Shown here piece after piece: positions 21,217 to 31,500 of a stretch of 64,000 bases of DNA. Origin of the DNA: Cristatella mucedo (lineage: Eukaryota > Bryozoa > Phylactolaemata > Cristatellidae); assembly GCA_009760855.2 (NCBI GenBank), contig WPIO01000008.1, positions 11,970,001 to 12,034,000 of the forward strand. Direction: 5' to 3'. The position numbers were made by a program, and so were the translations under genes. The stretch's first letter is position 1. Every line of letters starts with the position of its first letter. The notes beneath the pieces are model-generated. The model searched no databases and was not told the DNA's origin. It saw nothing but the letters and a program-made list of their open reading frames with translations.

Positions 21217-21400
21217 TAGTAATAGCAAGGTAAACTGATTTAACAGTCTCATTTGTATAGCGGCAGAAGAGCATTCACGGCTACTACTACCGCTTTCAGT
21301 GGGCAATAAAGGATCGCCCACTGCAGGATTCGAACCCAAGACCTTGGTCGAGAAGAGCGAGCACATTACCTCGTGGACTAAGACCCGTGGGCCCCTTGCA
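21217..21400 (-). repeat. tRNA-derived SINE, family A
   Basis: On the minus strand there is a head with GGTTCGAATCC at about 21,328, a GGGCGATCC body, and the tail ATACAAATGAGACTGTTAAA then TCAGTTTA. Colinear with the plus-strand copies. Confidence 0.75.
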
Positions 21401-22724
21401 TTCAAAATGGATTTTTATTTTGCCTTTGTAGCCAATGTGCACTTGAAAGTTAAAATAACTGCAAATAAAGGTTAAAGATTTCAAGTTATTTAGTTTTTCA
21501 CTCAAAGAGGAGCGCGGTGCACTTTTCGGCTCGCGAAAGCTTCAGTCAGTTTAGTGTAATCAGATTTAATACTTAGTTCATGTTTATCATTGATAATCCA
21601 CGAAACCTCTCCTGCACCATAGTAAAGCGTAAATGGGATAATTTAATGAATTTCAATGAATTTCAATTTTATGAGCTTCAATTAAAAGAAGCTGCTCTCT
21701 GCTTGCAATGCTGACAGCCAATGAAAGGACGATTCGTAAAGCGACCATCACATTCGGGAACCTGTCTGCAAGGCCAGATTTCAGAACATAAGCCGCCGCA
21801 TTGAAGACTATTTTGCACTTGGGTGTGAGTAAATGCGAAAGTGACCGAAGCTCCTCTGCCAGATGTCCGTCTTGCCGATGACCACGATGACGACTTCGCC
21901 TTCGGCATGTGCTGTTAGTGGAGTGCACGCAACTGCACACAATGTTCAGGTAACCTCTGACTTTTCAATCGTTTTAGCGAAAGAATGCTGTAAAAGAATG
22001 CGAAGATGCCACCGCGCATACTCAACATGGCAAACCATTCACCAAGGGAGGCAAGCCTCGGAGACAAGGAGAGCCTCCTATGTCGATTACATGAAAGAAG
22101 AACTGCACTCTTTGAATTTGTGTAACGCATCGACGAGATGGTTCGTCGTCTCTATCTTCACATCCAAACTGGCGCAGCACACATTGGCACCTTTCAGCAG
22201 GCATCCCACCTGGCATGTCTGCCTTTTCGAATATATTTGTTGCCGCGTCGACTGCTGATGAGAAGAAAGTGTCACTTTTTTACGATAGCTACGTAGTGAG
22301 CACCGCGTGGCTCCAATAGGCTCATCAAAGGCGCCGTCCATTTTCACGTCTTCTTCCTGGAATATCTTGCTGACTTTATTTATACCAACCAGATTGCGCC
22401 ATAATATCAAAAACAGTAGGAAGAGGAAAGACTCAATTTCTTCTGCTAACGACTTTGCCTCACGGCAATGGCGTTGCTAGGATATTGTGCGCTGTGGAAA
22501 GAACTGCACATATGGCGCCCTCTCCTCCCCCTTTCCCAGTACTAGGTGCCCATTGTGGCGCCCCTTATTCCAGCGCCCGGGGATGCATACCCCTTGCCCA
22601 CCTTCGGTACGCCTGTGCCTCGGAGTAAGCTTTGGAATCATTGCCGAGTAAGCTTTGGAATCATTGCCGTTGGAAGCAGCGCGAGTGCTTTAGCAGCGCT
22701 CGCTATGTGGATGACCTTGGTTTG
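21401..22724. other. intergenic, no gene seen
   Basis: Overlapping short frames on both strands at 21,650-22,410 lack recognisable domains. A 24-bp tandem duplication containing AAGCTTTGGAATCATTGCCG occurs at about 22,627-22,669. Confidence 0.35.
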
Positions 22725-22905
22725 GTGAAAAATAATAGCTCACTAGGTAAGGCGGTTGCTTTTCACGACCTCAGCCTCGAGGTCATGGGTTCGAATCCTG
22801 CGGTGGGCGATCCTTTATCGCCACTGCAAGCGGTGGTGATAGCCGTAAAGGCTCTTCCGTCGCTATAGAAAAAGAGGCTGTTAAATCAGCTAGCATTTTT
22901 TGGAA
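22725..22905 (+). repeat. tRNA-derived SINE, family A, well preserved
   Basis: One of the cleanest copies: A-box-like TCACTAGGTAAGG, B box GGTTCGAATCC at 22,788-22,798, GGGCGATCCTTTATCGCC, GCAAGCGGTGGTGATAGC, GCTATAGAAAAAGAGGCTG and AAATCAGCTAGC. Confidence 0.85.
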
Positions 22906-23354
22906 TCGAAACTCTTTTGCTCTTGAAATGTTGTTTTCTCATTGAGTATCTGACGGATATTTCACTTAATGGAGTAGAACTCTTTCAAAACGTTCCACCT
23001 ACTAGTTAACATACCAAAATGTGAGTCACTGCAACTAAGCAATGGAAGCTATGGTCATTACGGAAGAGCCTGCTACATGGCGAGTAATAAGGTTGAGATT
23101 GTGATTGATGCAAGGCAAATAGAATGCTCGTGAATGTGGCTGGTTTATGGCCCATCACCATTTATGGCTTTGTTGATCGTGTTGTGACTGGTTTATAGCC
23201 CGTTAGCACTGCTAATCACGCTTCCGCTAGTTTATGACCGGCTAAAATTTATGGAGGGTATGGACTGCTCTTATCTTAGATCATGGATTTATGATGAGGA
23301 TGAGTCACTGCTCGATAGCTGCACCCAAGGGGTTCAGCTGGGAGTTGGAAGTCG

Positions 23355-23520
23355 CCGATGCCGCGAGCTAGTTTGGTCTAGCGGTTACGGTGCTCGCCCC
23401 GACTAAGGTCTGACTGAGGTCGTGGGCTCGAGCCCTGAGGCATATGTGAAGCGCCTGAATAGAGACTAAGTTCTCTTGGGGCGCTATATAAATGAACTGT
23501 ATTATATATTATATTATAAG
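23355..23520 (+). repeat. tRNA-derived SINE, family B (LINE-type tail)
   Basis: A tRNA-like head (GCTAGTTTGGTCTAGCGGTT ... GGTCGTGGGCTCGAGCCC) is followed directly by GTGAAGCGCCTGAATAGAG and then ACTAAGTTCTCTTGGGGCGC, TATATAAATGAA and TA-rich DNA. The second half is nearly the same as the 3' end of the LINE at 58,214-58,263, so this SINE family carries a LINE-derived tail. Confidence 0.75.
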
Positions 23521-23689
23521 TTGGTGTTTGGAGAGCCTCCGAGTCCGGTGCCAGGGTGATGGCGAGAAAACTATATTTCAGTATGCACTTGCGACTGAGC
23601 TTCAAAGATTTCTGCTTCAGCATATTCATCTTTGGGAGGCGTGCTTACAAACCATAATAATTTCCCTTCATTTTGAAGCCATTATCATA

Positions 23690-23835
23690 AGGGCTGGAGC
23701 CCGCGACCTCGGCCAGACCTTGGTCGGGGCGAGCACCTTAACCACTGAGCCACACCGGCACACGGGAAGCGCCCGAATAGAGATTAATTTCTTTTAGGGC
23801 GCGATACAAATGATTTATATATATATATATATCTT
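23690..23835. repeat. composite SINE: inverted head beside forward LINE-type tail
   Basis: The tRNA-like head is on the minus strand (reverse of GGCTCAGTGGTTAAGGTGC ... GGTCGCGGGCTCCAGCC). The adjoining tail GAAGCGCCCGAATAGAGATT, then GGGCGCGATACAAATGA, is on the plus strand and runs into (TA)n. See findings. Confidence 0.6.
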
Positions 23836-24180
23836 ATAGATGTTATTTGTATTCCCTCTCTCCTCTAAGCTTGTACTCTAACTCGGACATTGCCACCAAC
23901 GCTTGGTTTCGCCCGACTATAACCAACTACCCTGTGCGTTTACGCGGAGCGTATCGGTCCGACGGAGTTAACTGCGCTAACTCCCGAAGTCCGAGTATAA
24001 CTAACTACCCTATGCGCGCGTCGCTGCAGCACCCCAAGATACGAGCGGCTAACTGAGTAGCCGGCAGAACACAACTGCGCAGGCTAAGTTGCACTTAGCT
24101 GTCCGTCGCCGTAGGTTCGTCTCTCGTGTCTCGAAGCGTAGTCTCGCATCGACTACCGAAGCTGCAGCCCTGAGCTCTGT

Positions 24181-24274
<94 letters not shown>

Positions 24275-24631
24275 CTCTCTCTCCGTCTCTCTCTCCGTCT
24301 CTCTCTCCGTCTCTCTCTCCGTCTCTCTCTCCGTCTCCCTCTCCGTCTCCCTCTCCGTCTCCCTCTCCGTCTCCCTCTCCGTCTCCCTCTCCGTCTCCCT
24401 CTCCGTCTCCCTCTCCGTCTCCCTCTCCGTCTCCCTCTCCGTCTCCCTCTCCGTCTCCCTCTCCGTCTCCCTCTCCGTCTCCCTCTCCGTCTCTCCTCTC
24501 CGTCTCTCTCTCTCTCTCTCTCTCTCTCCGTCTCTCTCTCTCCGTCTCTCTCTCCGTCTCTCTCTCTCCGTCTCTCTCTCTCCGTCTCTCTCTCCGTCTC
24601 TCTCTCCGTCTCTCTCTCCGTCTCTCTCTCC

Positions 24632-24697
<66 letters not shown>

Positions 24698-25378
24698 CTC
24701 TCTCTCCGTCTCTCTCTCCGTCTCTCTCCCCGTCTCTCTCCCCGTCTCTCTCCCCGTCTCTCTCCCCGTCTCTCTCTCCGTCTCTCTCTCCGTCTCTCTC
24801 TCCGTCTCTCTCTCCGTCTCTCTCTCCGTCTCTCTCTCCGTCTCTCTCTCTCTCTCTCTCTCTCCGTCTCTCTCCGTCTCTCTCTCTCCGTCTCTCTCTC
24901 CGTCTCTCTCTCCGTCTCTCTCTCCGTCTCTCTCTCCGTCTCTCTCTCCGTCTCTCTCTCCGTCTCTCTCTCTCTCTCTCTCTCTCCGTCTCTCTCTCCG
25001 TCTCTCTCTCCGTCTCTCTCTCTCCGTCTCTCTCTCCGTCTCTCTCTCCGTCTCTCTCTCTCTCCGTCTCTCTCTCCGTCTCTCTCTCCGTCTCTCTCTC
25101 CGTCTCTCTCTCCGTCTCTCTCTCCGTCTCTCTCTCCGTCTCTCTCTCCGTCTCTCTCTCCGTCTCTCTCTCCGTCTCTCTCTCCGTCTCTCTCTCCGTC
25201 TCTCTCTCCGTCTCTCTCTGTGTGTCTCTCTCTCTCTGCTCTCTCTCTGTCTCTCTCTCTCTCTCCGTCTCTCTCTCCGTCTCTGTCTCCGTCTCTCTCT
25301 CCCCTCTCTCTCCCCTCTCTCTCTTTCTCTCTCTCTCTCTCCGTCTCTCTCTCCGTCTCTCTCTCCGTCTCTCTCTCC

Positions 25379-25443
<65 letters not shown>

Positions 25444-25490
25444 TCTCTTTCTCTTTCTCTTTCTCTTTCTCTTTCTCTTTCTCTCTGCCC
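24181..25490. repeat. 1.3-kb CT-rich minisatellite with several unit types
   Basis: Starts as pure (CT)n to about 24,270. It then passes into TCTCTCTCCG 10-mers, about a dozen CTCCCTCTCCGT 12-mers (24,328-24,490), more 10-mers, TCTCTCCCCG variants (~24,720-24,770), pure CT again, and (CTTTCT)n at 25,433-25,480. It is entirely pyrimidine-rich on the plus strand apart from the periodic G. The 481-residue Leu/Ser/Arg frame across it is an artefact. Confidence 0.95.
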
Positions 25491-25559
25491 TCTCGACCTT
25501 GGGCGTAGCTGTTATTGTTTTTGTCGGACCCTAGCTCTCGGTGTCCGTCCCCGGCCTAA

Positions 25560-25690
25560 TTCTTCCTGGCTAGCCATTGGCTAGCCCCTGGCTAGCCCCT
25601 GGTCATTCCTCGGCCAGTCCTTGGCTAGTCCTTGGCCAGTCCTTGGCTAGTCCTTGACCAATCCTTGGCCAATCCTAGGCTAGTCCGCCT
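25560..25690. repeat. 10-12-bp tandem array (TTGGCTAGTCC type)
   Basis: Roughly ten degenerate units alternate TGGCTAGCCCC, TTGGCTAGTCC, TTGGCCAGTCC and TTGACCAATCC. Confidence 0.85.
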
Positions 25691-28500
25691 GCTATGGTTG
25701 CTCTAGGTGCCCTAGTCAGACCCACTAAGGCAAGGGCTAATATCGCGGCTAGCCTGAGAGCTGCTCCGTTGCAGAAGTAGCAGCTCATGACCGCTGGAAA
25801 GGATGTGCCGCAGTCGGCAGCAGCAGAATGGATGTCGTTGAGTAAGAATTGCTGGGAGTTCATCAGTCTAGGACGTGCACAGCAAAAGCTTCTGTCGCTA
25901 ACGGTCTTGAATTGAAAGAATGGAAGAGCTCATTGTTATTGTCCTCGGAGGGCCTGAGGGCACTGGAGGCTGAAACTGATGCAGCAGTTCAGTTAGGTAT
26001 GAAGGAGCCAAATCAAGGCGGACCTTGTGGGTTAGAAGTAAGCATTTTGCTTTGAATCTGTTGATCGACAGCTCATCGCAGCCATCGGAGCCATCGCAGC
26101 TCCTTTAGCAAAGGAGACACGATGCATGATGTACGACCTGGATGTCTGACCACCAAGCTTGTGGCCATATTCATGTCATGTAGTGTAACTCCGTCTGTAA
26201 CTCCGCAAAGCCACGTTAACTGAGTAGGCGTTACGCGTGCGAGTTTACCATGGTGCACTCAAAGCCTAAGCGACTTTCGGTACGCACGCGGTAGCCAACA
26301 GACTTCATCTCACGCAACTAAGAAAAAGTGAGAAGCATCTCTGAGTCAGCAGGGCAGTCAAGGAAGTGAGTGGCTGTAAACTCTGTATGGCTTTTTCGGT
26401 TGCCCAGCCTACGGGGAGCACCTGAATGGAGATTAAGTTCTTTTATGGCGCTATACAAATGAATCCTATTTTTTCTGAATTACAGCAGTCCCGTCGAGAC
26501 AGAGCCATGGAGTTGGTAAGAGTCAGCGAGTTGGCAAGATCTTTACCCAGCCGTTAGGGAAAGTAGACCGCAATCCTATGCAGGAATTTAACGCGATGCC
26601 TAGCTATTAAGGCAAACTAATGAATAAAACTTACAAACGCCAATCAGTCGTCGAAGGGGATGCAAATTATGGAGACTAAGAGCATTCGATCAAGGTATTA
26701 GCCTATGTTACGTCTACGCCCGTTTTTGCTGGTCTCGCTTGCTCACTACGTCATTATCGACTGGATTTTTCCGGTCGCTGCGATGTAAGAGACGAAAGTC
26801 GTCACTTTAAATTTTATGAGAGAATCCAGCACCGACTCCCTAAAAACTTCAGTTTTTTACGACAAGTTCTCAGACAAAAATGTCAAGATGTGGGTAAAAC
26901 TACGTCACTCAGAAACTGGAAAGCAATTGTGTCGGCTCTCACATCCCCTCACGTAGCCTGTTTAAGCAATCTGGCTTTTCTGTTCGAAAATGACCTTGCA
27001 CTAAAAAATGACTACATCTGCTCAGATGTCATGCTCGCCTACTTTCAGCTTCGTAACGTTGTAAGAATGCTGATGTGCTCAGGTGAGGATACCCCGACCA
27101 GGTTGCTCCGTAAAATTGCGACTATGTCACGTTTAAACATCTGCTAGCCTCTTCTGGCAGGTCTTCCTTTCTGAGCAATAATTTCAAAACGTAGAGCTGA
27201 GTCCAGTGGGACTGAACGCCGACTAGGAATTTCGCCTCAAAGATGATCCGCTCAAGCTCTATCGCCTTATCGTTCCAGTGCTTCCTTACTGCTTGAGCTA
27301 TTGAGACTGGGTCTCGTTCAACATTGAACACCGACTTCAAAGCATCGGCTACCAATTTGCAGCACGTACGTGCTGTGGCCGTATCCCGGTGTGCACGCGT
27401 CTGAGTTGCACGGTTGGGCGAACTGAGAGACGGCGTATCCGCAGCACGAGACGGGTCCGAGCGATGCATGGACGCAACCGATGGTGCTCTGAGCTGGCGA
27501 AAATCTTATCCTCACACTCGCACGCTCTCTTGTCGGCCCGTTCGCTATGCATCTACTTTGCAGGGAGCAAGACACGTTCGAGAGGGTCGGCATTTTTTCT
27601 AAGAGGAGCACTTAACCATACCCGATCTTGCAGAGACGACGGCCAATCATCGGAGGGGGATGGTCCGAAGGCCTACTCTGTCAAGTGTGGGCATAAGGCA
27701 CATGCAGCCGCAGCTTGGGCAGCAGACGTCTCTGCCCACCTGCTTGCCTAAATGCCAATCGCTTACAGGACTGGCTGACGGAAAATAGGCAATTGTTAAG
27801 TCTTGAGCCTCTGTCTCAGTCTGAACTCGGCCTCAATGTCTATGGGCTCGCCAAGCTGGCTAGAGCTGCAGCCGTCCAGCTGGCTGCAGTTCTGACTAGG
27901 AATGTTCGTAGTGCTAAGTGCCAGTCTTGGGCGAATAAGAACCACAGCCATCTTCTACTGGTTGAAGCTGCTCGTCGCTATCCACCAGGTACTTGTGCTA
28001 TATGTCCGGTTGCAAAATCTGGGCAGCTAGGTTTCTACTGGGAGCAGTGCACGTCCAAGCTCGTGTCAAGTTTCCAGAGGATGCCTGCTCGAGTGACCGC
28101 ACTGCATAGCTTCTCAATAAAAACCACCAGGTCAATTCATACGATCGGGATCCAGACTGATCCACTTAAAGCACAGCACATAGCAGCACCGGTAAAAAAG
28201 AGCAGCCAAACAAGTAACGAATGTTTAATAAATAACATCTGACATTTGCACGGCTTGTTCTATAAACAATAAATACCTTACAAAATTATGAACATAGCTA
28301 CAAGCTCTTCGGTAGCAGTGTACAAGTATGAAAGCGGCAGCGGACACGCGTCCGTAATGTAAGTAAATCTGTGTGCATATATGTACAACAGTACGTAAAA
28401 GCGGCTCTGAGAACCTGAGCAAAACATGACTACGATAGCGACGCGATGGTCAGGCAGCACTCGGCGGCTGCCATGGGTCACAGTAAGGCACATCCGGTAG
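25691..28500. other. intergenic, unassigned
   Basis: A partial family B SINE tail lies at about 26,395-26,475 (GAGCACCTGAATGGAGATTA then AGTTCTTTTATGGCGCTATA). Several frames of 85-175 residues occur at 26,890-28,242, including one of 175 residues at 27,715-28,242, but I recognise no domain and cannot call a gene. Confidence 0.35.
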
Positions 28501-28534
28501 CTGACCCAGCACGAGCATTGGCAGCCGCTGCCGA

Positions 28535-31500
28535 CTATGGCACGGAGTTGGCTGCCACGACCCGGTCCAGCAGATCGCTGAACGTCGACACGCCGTCGGC
28601 CAGCAGGTCGGCCCAGCCGAGGCCGGGCAACAGGCGGCTCAGCAGGGCGCACACATTTCGCTGCAACCCCTCCACGTCGGTCCGAGCTCGGGCCGTCAGG
28701 GCGAGCCGCAGCGTCCGACGGGGAGTGGCCTCGCTCGGAACGACGACAAGGGCACCGCCGCTGCCGCTCCCTCCTCCTTGTACACACTCGCCCTCGACGG
28801 CCTGGCGAACGCGGTCGACAAGATCCTCAACGTCGGACGTGCCCGGCCGAAAGTGCCCACCGACGCGCAGATGCGGGAACAGCGTCACGAGCATGGTGCA
28901 CGCGCGCGCTCTCAGGTGAGCCAGCGCCCTCTCGTCCTGTGCATACCGGTTGAGCTCGAACAGCGGCGCCCCGCTCGTGCGGGCGCACCCGCCGCCGAGC
29001 AGCAGTGCGGCCACTTCGGCCGACTCGAAGGCAGCCGCCGCACTGCCGGCCTCGTCCTCACTGCAGCTGCTGCTCTCCGACGATGATGACGACGCTGCCC
29101 TTGCATTCTCCTCTTCTGAGCTGCCGAGCGCGTCGCGAGAGGCGGCATTGCGAGGCCCCGCAAACCTGCGAGGCACCGCCTTGAATTTCCTAGACGATCG
29201 CAGGCCGGGCGTGGCGGCTGCTGCCGCCACAGCATCGCCGCTGTCGTAAAACCCGTTTGTCCTCAGCTGGCCGGCCGCTTCGAGCCTGTCGGGTCTGCCT
29301 TCGGGTGACGACACGGCGGCGGTGGCTATCTTGCCATCGGCACGGCTGCCACCACAGGCTGGCAGGCTGGACCTGAGCAGTGACAGCGGAATGCTGAGCA
29401 CCAGGCACGGGACGCCGAGGTCGCAGCTGCCGCTGATGCGATCCGGCGGCGGAGGCGGCGCCGAGACGGCGGGCGCACGATGCTCGACCGCTGGGCCGAC
29501 GCCGCTGGAGGCAGCCGGGGTCCGTGCTATGGCGATCTCGGCTGCACGGGAGAACGGTTCAGGTGACCATTGACCGTTCAGCCGACCGGCGGAAGACGAG
29601 CCGAGGCGAGCGTCGGCACACGACCGGCGGTCGTCTTGCGAACCGGAAGCGGCGGAGGCGTCTGCAAGGCCTCGCGACGACGACGAGCTTGCCTCGACCG
29701 TGGTCGATTCGACGACACCGGCTACCGTCGCGGTAGCGCAGGCGACAGCAGCAGCGCCAGCTAGGGAATCGGCTGGCCCGCCACAGCCGACCGCCCTCTC
29801 AGCGACATCGATGTCACGAGAGCACGGTCTTGCAGGGACAGGCTCGCCGATGCCCGAATCCTCGCTGACGCTGCTGCTCAGAGCGCGCGCCGCCGCCGCC
29901 GCACCGCCGCCTTCCTCGTCCGTGGACTGCTGGCGCCGCTGCCGGTCATTGCTGCCAGCGTTCGCCTCCTGCTGCTGCTGCTGCCGCCTCGCGCGAGCCT
30001 GCTTCTCCCAGAACTCGCTGCGGTGCCAGCTTGTCGGCCGGATCACGTGGCCGTTCACAGGAGGCCTCACCACCAGCTGCGGCTTGAGCACGCCGCCGTC
30101 GCGACACTTGCCGATGGCATGCGCTGCCGGCGTTTCTTCGCTGCTTCTCGGTGCAGGTTCGAGCGGCAGGGGCGCCACGGTCGCCGAAGGCGGCGCAGCA
30201 TCGTCGTCGTCGGCGCCGGGCGAAGGGTGATGATGCTGCTGCGAAGGTGGCGGCGGCACCGTTGAGCAGGCCGAACCGTCAGCCGGCGACGCGACTAGCT
30301 GAAATCGCGTTCCCCGCGGCGCCGCCCTGTCGATGAGCGCAGCATCGGGCAGAGCGCCACTGCCACCGTAAGGCGAGGACGTGGCATCAGCCGGAGCAGT
30401 CGGCGGGCGGGGTCGCATGGGTCGCTCGCTGGGATCGGCATGATGGCCCGGGGCGGCCGGTGAACCATCGTGGCCGCCAGCGGGCAGCGGTTGTGTTAAG
30501 GCAGCTGCGGCGGTCGCTGTCATCGGCCTCTGCTCGTCCCCGAAGCCGGTCGAGGGCGGTGGTGCCAGCGCACCGAAGTTGCTTGCATTCCATGTGCGAG
30601 CCGCCTCCGTCGTGGCGGCGCTGGTCGAGAACGGCTCCGAGTGCTGCTGCTGCCAGTCCCTGCTGCCATGCGAGCCAAAGGGCGAACTCGAGGCCGAAGC
30701 GAGACCGGTTGCCAGCGCCGCCAACGGGGACGGGGAAGCTCGAAGGGGCGAAAAGGAAGGTGCTCGAGACGAGGCAGCGCAGCCACCGCCGAGCAAGCCC
30801 GCGGCAGCGGTGGCTGAGGCCGCAGCAGCGGCAGCGATCGCGGCGGCCGATCCAAGAGTCGCCGGCGACCGAAAGGGCAGACCTGCCAGCCGAAGCTCTC
30901 TGCCTCCGCCGGCAAGCAGCTCTCTGCTCTGCCACGCCCTCAGCCTCGCCTCGGCGTCGAGGGCTGCCGGAAACAGCGACGTCTGCCCGGGAAAAGGCCT
31001 GCCCCGCAACGGCTCGGTCAGCATGCTCGGCTTGGGTGACAGCAGCGGCAGAGCATCGCTGCCGAACGCCGGGTGCCTAGCCAGCGCCGGCGCAGAGGTG
31101 AGCCCGCGCAACCCGTTACGAGATTGCGAGGCTGCGGCGAACGCCGGCGACTGCTGAAAGCAGAGCAGCAGACCGTTTCCGGTGGCGGCCGGCACGCCGG
31201 CGGTCTCGCTCAGTAGCAGCCGAGGCTTTTTTATGATATTCGAAGCGCCAGATGGCGTCGCTGCAGCGTCTGCCTGCGGCTTGGCGAGCGGTGGCCGAAA
31301 AGTGGGCGGCCTGATCAGATGTGGCTTGGCAGCAGCCAATGGAATGCGGCCTTCTGAGCGAGCAGACACGTGCCCACCTCCATCACTGCTGCTGCTGTCG
31401 CTGCCAATGGCGGCGGCGGCAAAATAGTGGCCGTTAGTGACTGCCACTGGGACCGTACAGGCGAGGCCACCGCCAGGGGGCGTGGTTGGAAATGCCTCCG

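Noticed and set aside
22788-22798. tRNA gene suggested by the GGTTCGAATCC box (also 2,884 and 45,602)
   Set aside because: Each is part of a dispersed SINE with a common body and tail; acceptor-stem pairing is not evident.
24089-25534. 481-codon open frame rich in Leu, Ser, Arg and Pro
   Set aside because: It is a translation of the CT-rich minisatellite; no unique protein sequence beyond short flanks.
24181-25690. CRISPR array
   Set aside because: Repeats are contiguous simple units without unique spacers, in a eukaryotic genome.
27715-28242. 175-codon plus-strand frame as a gene
   Set aside because: No recognised domain, no clear splice context and a repeat-like neighbourhood; left as unassigned.
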